64,000 nucleotides of DNA from the NCBI GenBank assembly GCA_024516035.1, contig CM044955.1:47942891-48006890 (forward strand), written 5' to 3'. Below are positions 11,057-20,577 of the stretch, piece by piece. The DNA is from Bactericera cockerelli (taxonomy: Eukaryota > Arthropoda > Insecta > Hemiptera > Triozidae). Made by a program: the position numbers and the translations under genes. Position 1 is the first letter of the stretch. The number at the start of each line of letters is the position of its first letter. Under the pieces are notes generated by a model. It ran no database searches, was not told where the DNA came from, and saw only the letters and a list, made by a program, of their open reading frames with translations.

Positions 11057-12400
11057 GAGCCGTTGCTCAAGATTTTGAGCCGTGGAGTTGACATTGTCCT
11101 CCCTCTTTGGCGGGTGCGTCTCCCCTGACCCCCGGCCTATTTCCTGGTACCTATGCCTTTGGTACCAGTCGAGCCGTTGCTCAAGATTTGAGCCGTGGAG
11201 TTGACATTGTCCTCCCTCTTTGGCGGGTGCGTCTCCCCTGACCCCCGGCCTATCTCCTGGTACCTATGCCTTTGGTACCAGTCGAGCCGTTGCTCAAGAT
11301 TTTGAGCCGTGGAGTTGACTTTGTCCTCCTTCTTTGGCGGGTGCGTCTCCCCTGACCCCCGGCCTGTCTCCTGGTACCTATGCCTTTGGTACCAGTCGAG
11401 CCGTTGCTCAAGATTTTGAGCCGTGGAGTTGACTTTGTCCTCCCTCTTTGGCGGGTGCGTCTCTCCAGACCCCCAGCCTGTCTCCTGGTACCTATGGCTT
11501 TGGTACCAGTCGAGCCGTTGCTGAAGATTTGATCCGTGGAGTTGCGAGCCGTTGCTGAAGATTTGATCCGTGGAGTTACGAGCGTTGCTGAAGATTTGAT
11601 CCGTGGAGTTGCGAGCCGTTGCTGAAGATTTGATCCGTGGAGTTGACTTTTCCTCCTTCTTTGGCGGGTGCGTCACCTTAGACCCCCGGCCTGTCTCCCG
11701 GTACCTATGCCTTTGGTTCCAGTCGAGCCGTTGCTCAAGATTTTGAGCCATGGACTGGACTTTGTCCTCCCCATTTGCGGGTGCGTCTGCCTAGACCCCC
11801 GGCCTTTCTCCTGGTTCCTATGCCTTCGATACAAGTTGAGACGTGGACTAGGTCCTGCCCCTCCTTGGCTTGGCTTGGGTGCGTCTCCCTAGACCCCTTG
11901 CCTGTCTCCTGGTACCTATGCCCCTGGTACCAGTCGAGCCGTCACTCAATATTTTGAGCCGTGGACTGGACCTTGTCCCTTTTTGCGGGTGCGGTCTCCC
12001 TAGACCCCTTCCCTGTCTTTTTGTACCTATGCCATCGTTAGATGTTGCGTAGTTGCTCAAAATATTGAGCCGTGGGCTGAACTCGGTCCTTAATTGGTTT
12101 GGGTGCGTCTCCTCAGACCCCTTGCCCGTCTCCTGATGCCTAAACCCCTGGAATCATTCGAGCCGTTTCTCAGATTTTTCATCCGTGGGCTGGACTCTTT
12201 CCCTCCTTTGCTTAGGTGCGTCTCTCTAGACCCCTTGCCTATCTCCTGATACCTATACCTTTGGAACCAGTCGAGCCGTTGCTCAGGATTTGAGCCGTGA
12301 AGTGATTCTTCGTCTGCCTTTTGCTTGGGCGCGTCTCCCTGATCCCCTTCTCCTTTCTGGTCGAGCCCTGCTTCGGATATTGCATCGTTGCTCAATAATT
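11057..12400. repeat. Tandem array, 114-bp period, with nested 34-bp subarray
   Basis: Unit starts (GAGCCGTTGCTCAAGATTTT) lie at 11057, 11171, 11284 and 11398, giving spacings of 114, 113 and 114 bp. At about 11505-11640 a shorter 34-bp unit (GAGCCGTTGCTGAAGATTTG plus 14 bp) repeats four times. Beyond 11727 the units become more diverged to about 12400. The array is GC-rich compared with its surroundings and sits between the left ITR and the gag-like region. The 114-bp period equals 38 codons, so long open frames appear by construction, including 204 codons on the minus strand at 11137-11751. I do not call these genes. Confidence 0.85.
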
Positions 12401-12475
12401 TAAGCCGTTCAAGAGATAAAATACTGCCAATACTCACTGTTTGCCTAGTATTCTTGTCAGATGGCTACGGCAACA

Positions 12476-12691
12476 TCTTTATAATAATACTCTTTAGTGG
12501 AAGTTATCCACCAGGCGAGGTTAATGCTCAAAGCATTTTCTGCCACCTAACCCTCAGAGTCTTATTATTATGTGGTCACAAACTCAAATTAATGAGGAAA
12601 AATTCATGCACTGAGTGGGATTCGAACCAACGGATCCCTACGCTAACTGGATTACCAGACTAGCGCGTTATCCACTTGACTACCAATGCTC
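12476..12691 (-). mobile_element. SINE family C, minus strand, full head
   Basis: Read on the minus strand, the head is GCATTGGTAGTCAAGTGGAT, then TCTGGTAATCCAG and TTGGTTCGAATCCCAC (B-box). The body has GACTCTGAGGGTTAGGTGGC and AACCTCGCCTGGTGGATAAC. It interrupts the DIRS-like element between the tandem array and the gag-like region. I could not find a clean TSD. Confidence 0.85.
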
Positions 12692-12696
12692 GGTAG

Positions 12697-14086
12697 TCTT
12701 TGGGAGCCCTCTGTGACCTGCCGTCTGACAATGACGTCCTGTCTCGCCTGAAGCATGCGGCAAAGAAGTTTCTACCTGATGGCTGGAGCGATTGGACGCT
12801 GATCAACTCGATCGACTTAGGCTTTGAAGTAGATGCAACAGTCCTTAACAAGCTTCGGTTCGCCCTCCCCACGCTGAATATAGTTCAGGCCTTTGATCCA
12901 AGTGCGTCAGTCTTGAAGGAATACCACTATAGGAATATGAAAAAGCAGATCCGTGGATCATCGCAGTCACACGATATCATGGCTCAGGCTGTAGCTCCCC
13001 TAAAATCGGAGCTCATTTCTCGTGAAGCAGCGGACATAATCCTGGTTGGAAATGTTTCCATACCAGTCTCCAGATAATCGTCCCTGTCAACAGAGTCTCC
13101 GGAAGATTCTGGGACACAAAAAACTCTTGACAAACGCTTCCAAGTACAAGAGGACAGGCTGATGGGAAGGATGAATGACGCCATGAATTTTCTCTTCACC
13201 AGGCTCCGGCCGACTCATATTCAACCGATCGTCCAGAGCGATGAGTTGTCGGCGTCTGACCCTTCGGAAGCCTCGGATTCTGTGGGTGACTATTCTCTCC
13301 CGGAAGCTCGTCCCCTGTATGGCGAGCACGAGGAAGTTATAGCGACTCCAGACCTTCCGTTCGATTTTACCCCCTGCGTAAAAGAATGTGAGCCGGATGT
13401 TCCTCTTCCATCTCCTGAAGCCGAAATAAATGGCCGCAAATGTCAGAATCTCAATTCTACAAGTTGGAACAACATTAGATACATAGTATCTTCGCTTATG
13501 GTATCTTTGCTCGTCTGCAGCCAAATTCGGAACTGAAGGCCCAGCGGAACTAAAGTGCATGAGCGGATCTTCTGGCTAATATGGACGGAGCTTTTGGGAT
13601 ATTATCCCACGGCCTAATTCTCCAACGTCCTGCACTGCAGACGCCTCGAACCAGATCGTTGCGGCACATCCATCTGTGAAGTCGTTGAAGAACGACCTGA
13701 TAAAAGAACTGACTTCGGAAGATTCTGCTTTTAAGAAGACTTCCGATAGTCTTCTTTAGTGCGTAAGCGGAAAGAGATCCCAAACTATTGCCAGTCGGAG
13801 AAGCCTGTTCGTACCAGCGATTTAGGTCCCGCGTCGGATTCTGAAGGATATTCCTCCTTCGGAAGACTAATTGTTTGAGCCCAAGGCCTTACTCGAAGCT
13901 GTGAAATCACACTCTTCTTCTTCTCAACCTCGCCCACGACCTCAGAGAAGCCGCACTACGAGGATACTTGTCCCCCGATCTCAACACCCTCACCGCAACT
14001 CGGGTATCACAAGGAAAAGAGATTTGGGTGTGAGAGGTCTTCAACCTGAAAACTTAGTCGGCGACTCCCAAGATCCAAACCCCTAA
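12697..14086 (+). pseudogene. DIRS gag-like region, frameshifted
   Basis: The longest open pieces are 12700-13077 (125 codons, with a run SRLKHAAKKFLPDGW and a helical stretch ending KEYHYRNMKKQIRG) and 13162-13536 (124 codons). The second is rich in acidic and Pro/Ser residues (SDELSASDPSEASDS), a composition common in DIRS ORF1 proteins. Further frames to 14086 are broken and basic near the end. The gag call rests on position before RNase H and on composition, because DIRS gag is poorly conserved. No zinc knuckle is visible. Several frameshifts make it a pseudogene. Confidence 0.55.
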
Positions 14087-14154
14087 TGTTGTGTCAAATT
14101 CCTTCGATGGTCCTATCTCGATTCGTCGGTGGATCTCAACGCTTCATCTTCCAC

Positions 14155-14885
14155 TTCCAATTTTTCATCGTCCACCTCAAGTGTTTGTGACGAACGTCGC
14201 ATCTTCCAGTGGATGGGGAGTGATGAAGGCAATCAAATGGCCAAGATTCTTGGATAAGGAGCCAAAAAGAGTGGCATATCAATGTAAAAGAGCTCTTCGC
14301 AGTGCAGATGTCCTTTGAAACACATTTGGAATATCTTCAGAACAAAGTGGTTCTTGTTCACAGACAATGCAACGGTAGTGGCTTACATACGATAGGAGAG
14401 TAGAGAAAATCTATGGGATAGCGTCAGTCAATATTGTTCTCTGAGCAGAGTACATCCCACAGATGTACAACATCGCAGACAGTCTATTTCGCTCAAATCT
14501 TATTCCCGAATGGCACCTTCTCCTCCAGCTAACAGCACCTATATTTCGGGTCTGGGGAAAACCGGTCATAGACCTCTTTGCGTCAGCAAAGTCGGCAGTC
14601 GTTCCGTGTTACGTTTCTCGCTCAGCTCGAGATGTTCAAGCAAGGTCTCTGAAGAAGGCATCCTTTTCAGAGAATGGAACTTCCCGCTGGCATGGGTATT
14701 CCTACCCCTCCCCTGCTTCCTCGAGTCCTGAACCACCTGAACTCAGCGTATGGCGCATTTATCATAATTGCTCAGTCCTGGGAAAACGCGGTCTGGCGCC
14801 CAGATCTGCTGAGGAGAGCAGTTTGCTAACCCATCACTCTGAAAGATCTAAACGAGTGCCTAGTAGACCTGTCCACAGGAAAAGT
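14155..14885 (+). pseudogene. DIRS RNase H and downstream domain, frameshifted
   Basis: Translated pieces in order: VFVTNVASSSGWGVM (RNase H beta-strand 1, where the usual TDAS Asp is replaced by Asn), then FTDNATVVAYIR in another frame (the TDN motif), then a stop, then NIADSLFRSN and EWHL with VIDLFAS. The phrase N-IADsLSR...EW.L followed by iDLFAs is a signature of DIRS polyproteins after RNase H. The open part at 14463-14888 holds the last two motifs. Reading changes frame at least twice, so the gene is dead. The RT domain that should come before it is not present in recognisable form. Confidence 0.75.
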
Positions 14886-15161
14886 TAAACCTACAAGGTC
14901 CCTTGGGAAAGGTGGCTCTCATGGTCGTCAGCTAAGAATGTTTCTCGAAACAATCTTTCCCCCAGGAAGTCGCAAGATTTTTGAGCATTCTTCACTCTGA
15001 AAACTTTGCGTACAGTATAATTCTCGTTCACAAATCGGTTGTGTCAACCTTTGCGGACCCCTGTGTTAACCTAGGGTGTGTCAACCTAGACACACAGAGA
15101 TATGTTACCGCCCAATCGTACAACACGTACTAAAACCTTTGAGTTTGAAGGTGGCCCCTAA

Positions 15162-15480
15162 TTATTTATTATTTTAGACCGGTTGGAGTTCCACAAGGGA
15201 AGCACCAATTAACTATCACACCGGCCTCTATTTAGATCTATTGTGAACAATGATTCTAATTCTGATGTACGTCCTGATTTGACGTAGTCAAGACGGGGGT
15301 TTTACCCTCCATTCGCTGGGAATCGTACCAGCTTCCCGCATTAACCTCACCCAGCCTGGGTAGGGCCGGAAATGCCATCAGCCTCACGTGTTTGGAGGGA
15401 ACAGAAGTTTCGTCGAAGTCTGCCCCAACCGGCAATCAAACTCGGGATCTCTGGACTGTGGGCAGTGGTTATAGCCACGG
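15162..15480 (-). mobile_element. tRNA-headed SINE with the 5S-SINE core, 13-bp TSD (family F-core)
   Basis: It is flanked by AGGTGGCCCCTAA at 15149-15161 and 15481-15493, a perfect 13-bp TSD. On the minus strand the head reads CCGTGGCTATAACCACTGCC, then CGAGTTTGATTGCC, a tRNA-like A/B-box pair and not 5S. The body then carries CCCAGGCTGGGTGAGGTTAA and GAATGGAGGGTAAAACCCCC, the same core as in the 5S-derived SINEs at 3832 and 51589. A distinct 3' region follows and ends in an AT-rich tail (15162-15175). It sits inside the DIRS-like element, upstream of the recombinase. Confidence 0.85.
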
Positions 15481-15493
15481 AGGTGGCCCCTAA

Positions 15494-16134
15494 ATCTAGA
15501 GAGATTTGGAATATTGAAACTCTCTCTTCCTGGATGACTAACCACCTACCAAACACGAGTAAACTCAACTTTTCGAAGTATGTCGCCATGTGGCGCTTGT
15601 CCTCCTGTTACCTTCTGCAAGAAGGGTTCACGATTTGACTCTCCTGCGCTCCTCTCAGGATCTCTTCCAAGACCAAGGAGACGAGATGGTTTTTGGCCAG
15701 CTTTTGGTTCTAAATCAGATTTCGCCTCCCACGTACTGTCTGGCTGGCTGCTTAAAAAGAATAACTCAGATCCCAACCTTGATCCCGTCTCTTGGATTTG
15801 AAAACTAATCGAGTTATCTGGTAACCGCTCTAAGTCCAAGTCTTGCGATTCTCTCTTTATCACTACACGTGGACGAGTAAACCCTGCTTCTAGATTTGTA
15901 ATCGCAGGGTGGTTCAGAACAGCCCTGCGTGGAGCAGGTATAAATGCTTCGGCCGGGTCTTTTAGGTCTGCGGTGGGGACCTCACGAATGAATTCTGAGT
16001 TTTCTTTGGACTCTATTCTGAAAATAGGAGACTGGAAGAGTGATAGAACCTTCCATAGGCACTATTTGAGGCCGATAGCTAAGACACCGCAAAGGTGTCC
16101 AGATATCTCCACCACATGCTTCGAGGCTGTGTAG
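15494..16134 (+). pseudogene. DIRS tyrosine recombinase, C-terminal part conserved
   Basis: The final ~110 codons, ending at the stop near 16132-16134, read as a DIRS-type tyrosine recombinase. In order they show SCDSLFIT, VNPASRFVIAGWFRTAL, GAGINASAGSFRSAVGTS, LDSILKIGDWKSDRTFHRHY and LRP. The Arg of the FRSA motif and the Tyr of HRHY fit the catalytic Arg and nucleophile. The His usually found just before that Arg (HS-R) is replaced, with AGSFR seen here. Upstream, 15494-15800, the frame is broken by stops and shifts, so the gene is inactive. This enzyme family joins circular DNA intermediates to target DNA. Confidence 0.8.
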
Positions 16135-16303
16135 AACAGCTTATTTCAAGTGTACTATCTATTAATTGGATAAAGACAAAACATTATTTAAGATACACGT
16201 AAAGACTATACGATCTTTGTTTTGTTCCTGTTATATTCCGCATACTCTTCTTTTCTCACAGTACTCTGCTCTGCTCCAACCGGCAGAATGAAAACACATC
16301 TCA

Positions 16304-16397
16304 TTGGGTCAAGCTGTAGCATAGACCCCAAAATATTAAAGTTTTTCCCCCGTAGGGTAAAAAACTATTATTTTGGGTCTTGCGTAAGCTTGACCCA
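16304..16397 (+). repeat. Internal complementary region (ICR) of the DIRS-like element
   Basis: 16304-16334 is an exact reverse complement of 10624-10654 (left end, 31 bp). 16330-16397 is an exact reverse complement of 16577-16644 (right end, 68 bp). The two parts overlap by about five bases. In known DIRS elements the ICR joins the complements of the two ends and acts as a bridge in making the circular intermediate. That is exactly the arrangement seen. Confidence 0.85.
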
Positions 16398-16429
16398 GCT
16401 AAAAGCTCTTGCCTCTGGCAAAAGATACT

Positions 16430-16644
16430 GAAGTTCAGAAGCTTTCTAGTCATAATCAAAAGCTCCTCCGCTAGGAGCAGCACTGTTGGAGAAAAGAGGG
16501 GAAATCTACGGAAAAGGGAGAAAGTTAAGGCGCGTTTGCACAGTTACTAGATCAAAGGACCAAAGCGTAATCTCGTTGGGTCAAGCTTACGCAAGACCCA
16601 AAATAATAGTTTTTTACCCTACGGGGGAAAAACTTTAATATTTT
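16430..16644 (+). repeat. Right inverted terminal repeat of the DIRS-like element
   Basis: 16430-16586 mirrors the left ITR. The outer part, 16577-16644, is unique to this end and pairs perfectly with the ICR, giving a 68-bp stem around a 179-bp loop. The element is taken to end near 16644 because complementarity stops there. Confidence 0.8.
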
Positions 16645-16894
16645 AATATTTTGTGTATAATAAATAACTTTAAGATAATAAATAATCTTAATGAATTTGT
16701 TGAAGATAATAGTTCAGTAGCATATTCTTAAATCAGGACAACTGCCTTTGTTTCTCAACTGGGAAAATCAGGAAAATGTAAAACGGACTTTATATAAAGA
16801 GGATTTACATTTAAAGAGTCGCTCTTTCAGTATCTAAAGAGTTTGAGTTTGTTTACCATGCCAATAATAATAAACATGCATTAGTTATTCTAGA

Positions 16895-18994
16895 CCTTTT
16901 ATACAAACAAAAAAAAATATTAAAAATAAAAAACTCAAATGAAAAATATAGATCGTACCTATCTGAGTATTTAAATGAAATCAATGTATCAGAAAGAATA
17001 AATATAGAGACATATTACAAGCAAATTGTTAATAGTATTGTAATGGCAGTGCAACAAGAAAACAAAGATAATATAATAAGTAATCAAAATAAAATATTTA
17101 GCAAAAAATTGTCAGACAACACCAAGGAACTCATAGAAAAAAGAGAAATACTAAATAAAATCCAAAACAAAACAGAAGAACAAAAAAATAAACACAGAGA
17201 AATTAGAAAAGCTGCTAAGAAGGGTATTAGAAATGATATAAGTTTATTTGAAGAAAAGAAAATACAAGAGATCCTAGAGAAATCCGGCTCAACAAAAAAA
17301 GTTTTTAAAGAGCTATCAGAAAACAAAAGAAGTTACATCCATGCATTAAACACAGAAAATGGTAAGATTACAGATAGGCATAAAATAGTGGAAGAATTTA
17401 CTAAGTGGTATGAAAAAATATATAGTTCTGAACCAAATACCTCTGAAAACATAGATCGTGAAGCATATAGAAGAGAAGACACTGAAGCACAAGAAACAAG
17501 ATCAGAAGTTCAGTTCACAGAAATAATAAAAGTAATCAAATCATTAAAAAATAACAAGACACATGGAGAAGATGGTATTATAAATGAATTGATCAAAGAA
17601 GGAGGAAACAACCTTACCCAGCACCTATGTAATCTTTTTAATGAAATATTAAAACAAAACCAAATACCAATGGACTGGGAAATAAGCACCATTATACTCT
17701 TACACAAAAAAGGAAGAAAAGACTTGGTAAGTAATTATAGACCCATAAGCCTAACTTCAAGTTTGTACAAATGTTTTACCAAATACGTACAACAAAAAAT
17801 AGAAAAAAATATCGAAGCAGATCAACCAGAAAATCAAGCAGGATTTAGAACATCATACAGCACTATAGACCACTTGCAATCGGTTAACCAGCTCATAGAA
17901 AAATGCAAGGAGTTTAACATAGAACTACACTTAGGACTAGTAGACTATAGCAGAGCGTTTGATTCAATTAAAAAAGAGCACATTTGGCCAAGCTTAGAAA
18001 GAGCAAATATTGAGAAACAATACATAAAAATCCTGAAAACTATTTATGACAAAAGTAAAGCTGTAATTGTGACAGATAGGAAAAGAAGAATGTTTAACAT
18101 TGAAAAAGGTGTCCGGCAAGGTTGTCCGGCTTCGTCAAGTATCTTCAATTGCCTGCTGCAAACAATATTTTTAGAATTGGATTGGAAACATTATGGAGTA
18201 AAAGTTGGCAGCGGGTGGTTGAATAACTTGAGATTTGCGGATGACATTATACTAGTGGCTAAAAATGAAGAGGAATTAAAAACAATGTTTGAACAATTAG
18301 AAGAGAAAAGCATAGTAAAAGGCCTACAAATAAATAAAGAAAAAACAAAAATTTTAAGCAGCAAAAACATAGGTAGCATAGAGGTTAATGGGGAAAAAAT
18401 TGATCAAGTGCAGGAATATACTTATCTGGGCCAGTTAATTTCATTCAAAAACCGTATGGATCAAGAGATAGATAGAAGGAAAAGTTTAAGTTGGAAAAAA
18501 TATTGGTCTCTCAAAGCAATTTTCAAATATAGAACATCACTGAAACTAAAAACAAAAGTCTTCCGCAGTTGTGTAATACCAACATTGATATACGGATGCC
18601 AAACATGGGCTCTAAGAAAAGATCTAAGTAAAAAAATAAATTCTACACAAACTACAATGGAAAGAAGTTTTTTGGGTTACAAAAAAGCAGACAGAATAAG
18701 AAATGAAAAAATAAGAAATATACTGCAAAGTAAAGATGTTTGGAGTGAGGTACAAAAACTGAAAATGAAATGGGCAGGACACCTTGCAAGATTACCTGAA
18801 GAAAGATGGTGCAAAAAATTAACTAATTGGTCCCCATCTGTAGGGAAAAGAAACAGAGGTCGACAAAGGAAACGTTGGGAAGACGACTTAAATCAGGTCA
18901 TAGGGACAGACTGGAGAGAACTAGCTAAAGATAGAAAAAAATGGTCGGAAAAAGTAGATTCTTTAACACAATAGGATTTCATAAATATATCTGT

Positions 18995-19030
<36 letters not shown>

Positions 19031-19179
19031 GTTGAAAAATTCAGATGAAATATATTAATAAATAAATAAAAAATATGTAGTAATCAAATAGTTTAAAGTA
19101 TACAAAAAAATAAAAAAATAAACCCCTATAAGGGAGGCCCATACTCTGAAAAGGGTGTATACCGGGCTTATTATTATTA
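16895..19179 (+). mobile_element. RTE-clade LINE, 5'-truncated, 13-bp TSD
   Basis: A perfect duplication TAGTTATTCTAGA flanks it at 16882-16894 and 19180-19192. The related MITE at 9940-10193 shows the uninterrupted site. The 3' end is CCGGGC followed by TTATTATTATTAT, a short trinucleotide-type tail typical of RTE elements. A 28-base A run (19001-19028) lies inside the 3' UTR, and GGCCCATACTC/AAAGGGTGTA near 19136-19160 may form a small 3' hairpin. The endonuclease part of the ORF is missing by 5' truncation. Confidence 0.92.
16896..18974 (+). CDS. RTE-clade reverse transcriptase ORF, N-terminally truncated
   Basis: This is a non-LTR retrotransposon reverse transcriptase that copies element RNA at a nicked target. 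The frame is open from the element's 5' junction (first full codon 16896) to a stop at 18972-18974, about 692 residues. The first ATG, at 17043, is internal. Coordinates along the 643 residues from that ATG: NNKTHGEDGIINELI (~170), SNYRPISL (~230), GFRTSYSTIDHL (~275), VDYSRAFDSI (~300), VRQGCPASS (~357), RFADDIILVA (~397, catalytic FADD), YTYLGQLIS (~460). The C-terminal WAGHLARL and RGRQRKRWEDD segment is typical of RTE/BovB relatives. No APE endonuclease domain is present. With no internal stop, the copy is probably young. Very high A content and Lys-rich coding are noticeable. Confidence 0.88.
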   Translation, partial: LLYKQKKILKIKNSNEKYRSYLSEYLNEINVSERINIETYYKQIVNSIVMAVQQENKDNIISNQNKIFSKKLSDNTKELIEKREILNKIQNKTEEQKNKHREIRKAAKKGIRNDISLFEEKKIQEILEKSGSTKKVFKELSENKRSYIHALNTENGKITDRHKIVEEFTKWYEKIYSSEPNTSENIDREAYRREDTEAQETRSEVQFTEIIKVIKSLKNNKTHGEDGIINELIKEGGNNLTQHLCNLFNEILKQNQIPMDWEISTIILLHKKGRKDLVSNYRPISLTSSLYKCFTKYVQQKIEKNIEADQPENQAGFRTSYSTIDHLQSVNQLIEKCKEFNIELHLGLVDYSRAFDSIKKEHIWPSLERANIEKQYIKILKTIYDKSKAVIVTDRKRRMFNIEKGVRQGCPASSSIFNCLLQTIFLELDWKHYGVKVGSGWLNNLRFADDIILVAKNEEELKTMFEQLEEKSIVKGLQINKEKTKILSSKNIGSIEVNGEKIDQVQEYTYLGQLISFKNRMDQEIDRRKSLSWKKYWSLKAIFKYRTSLKLKTKVFRSCVIPTLIYGCQTWALRKDLSKKINSTQTTMERSFLGYKKADRIRNEKIRNILQSKDVWSEVQKLKMKWAGHLARLPEERWCKKLTNWSPSVGKRNRGRQRKRWEDDLNQVIGTDWRELAKDRKKWSEKVDSLTQ

Positions 19180-19313
19180 TAGTTATTCTAGAAATGTAGA
19201 AATCTGTGATGATTTTCTTTGAGTACGAGCGACGACTTGAGAAAGTTCTCTCCTTTTCGTCTGGGGTGCTGCAGTTCCGCAGCTCCTTAGCACCGGCCGC
19301 GCCTGGTCTGGAA

Positions 19314-19925
19314 CAAAGTACAGGTATTAGGTGTCCCTGTCCACTCTAGTTTATCTATTTGACCAAAGTCCATAGAATAATATGTGTATTGAATTGTTTG
19401 TTGTCTTTTCCCACCGTTATTTTTGGAGTTGGTCTGTCTCTGTTTCCGGTTCATATACTTGCCGCGGTTCATATACTTCACTTGGGGTGGAGCCGTCATA
19501 TCCGGGGCTCTGAGAAGGTGTGTGTTTTACCTTTTCTTGTGTGACTTTCAATCGGTATAGATAGATACAAGGAATAATTAACTTTGAAATCTACTTTTAG
19601 GATAAGAGGCCAATCAATTTTTTTTGGGTTAGGGGGGGACGGGCGAGGGGCTCTTAGGAGCCCACAAACCCCCCAAATGGACTTGCAGGGGTGAATTATT
19701 GCGCGATGTTTATATTATTTCAATATTTCAGAGAAAGCAAGTTTCTTTTCTTGTGATCTGTCGAGTAGGTAATTAAGGATCAAAATTTTTACAGCTTCAG
19801 AGTTACTTGTGCTTCAGTACCCAGGCAAACTCACAGCTTTAATGAGAAATAGAGGGTATTACAGTACTCTCCTCTGTCAGAACTGAGACCGGGTCGGAAT
19901 ATTGGAGGGGTATACCAGGTACATA
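19314..19925. other. No gene seen
   Basis: A G-rich patch near 19625-19660 (GGTTAGGGGGGGACGGGCGA) stands out in AT-rich DNA. I see no gene. Confidence 0.4.
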
Positions 19926-20051
19926 ATAATGATTTCGCTTTATTTATACTGCCCAATTAGGACTAATGAGCCCCATTTTTCCAGCAGTAAGCCCAAGACA
20001 AATATTATTATGTGGTCGAAATCCCAAATGGGATGATAACTTGTCATGTCC
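19926..20051 (-). mobile_element. SINE family A, minus strand, head broken
   Basis: The body (ATACTGCCCAATTAGGACTA, TTTCCAGCAGTAAGCCCAAG) is intact, but the head stops at ATGTCCCGG. It joins directly to a family B copy in the opposite orientation. Confidence 0.8.
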
Positions 20052-20187
20052 CGGTTGTCAATAAGACGGCGGACTTGTAACCTGGAGGTCGGTGGTTCAA
20101 GTCCCAAGTTCAGCAAAGAATTAGTAGAGCGAGTTTGAGTAGTTGTGACATGACGAAAGTGACTAACACAAATATGATAACTTTTTA
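20052..20187 (+). mobile_element. SINE family B, plus strand, joined head-to-head with family A
   Basis: AATAAGACGGCGGACTTGTA and GGTGGTTCAAGTCCC are the head. CGAGTTTGAGTAGTTGTGAC and CGAAAGTGACTAACAC are the body, ending in ATATGATAAC. The first ~20 bases of the family head are missing at the junction with the family A remnant. Confidence 0.8.
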
Positions 20188-20368
20188 AACGTTTTTTTTC
20201 CTACGAACTCTACAACATACAACTGAGCTTATAAATCTCATCTTCATAAATCCAGGTAAGTACTCGTAACTATGAAAAGGCCATCTGATAACTTGATTCA
20301 ATCTACGGATAATTGGTTGATTACCTGGGACTGCATCGTACTTCCTCCCTGTAATATCGTCCTTGATT

Positions 20369-20468
20369 NNNNNNNNNNNNNNNNNNNNNNNNNNNNNNNN
20401 NNNNNNNNNNNNNNNNNNNNNNNNNNNNNNNNNNNNNNNNNNNNNNNNNNNNNNNNNNNNNNNNNNNN
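20369..20468. other. Assembly gap of 100 N
   Basis: Exactly 100 unknown bases, the usual placeholder for a scaffold join of unknown size. Features across it should not be trusted. Confidence 0.99.
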
Positions 20469-20577
20469 AGTGAAAAACCATCAAACTATTCGAGAAACCA
20501 TGGCTTTCTTCGTTAACAACGGCGCTACAAGACCAAATTACAAGTATAACAACAGCAATGATAGACTTAAATCAGCA

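Larger units (their letters stand above)
10624..16644 (+). mobile_element. DIRS-like (tyrosine recombinase) retroelement, decayed, ~6.0 kb
   Basis: DIRS elements replicate through reverse transcription and integrate with a tyrosine recombinase, so they lack TSDs. Seen here are inverted terminal repeats (10644-10800 against 16430-16586) and an internal complementary region at 16304-16397. Between them lie gag-like coding remnants (12697-14086), RNase H and the adjacent domain (14155-14885), and a tyrosine recombinase C-terminus (15800-16134), in the expected order. The catalytic RT core is not visible: the gag-like part jumps to RNase H near 14090, so an internal deletion is likely. Two SINEs lie inside. 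The element has many frameshifts and is dead. Confidence 0.85.
16757..19305 (-). mobile_element. hAT-type MITE, second copy, split by an RTE LINE
   Basis: 16757-16894 and 19180-19305 together match the reverse complement of the MITE at 9940-10193 (CTCTTTCAGTATCTAAAGAG, then GTGATGATTTTC, then TTAGCACCGGCCGCGCCTG). The terminus at 19305 is well preserved. The one near 16757 is diverged, with GGGAAAATC kept but the outer CAGGCG lost or scrambled. The interruption is the RTE element at 16895-19179. Confidence 0.8.

Noticed and set aside
11137..11751. A 204-codon minus-strand ORF with repeated units
   Set aside because: It comes from the 114-bp period (a multiple of three) of the tandem array, one unit breaks the frame, and it is antisense to the element. 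I kept it as a finding, not as a gene.
19001..19028. A-run as the 3' terminus of the RTE element
   Set aside because: The TSD places the true end at 19179 after an (ATT)n tail, so the A run is internal to the 3' UTR.
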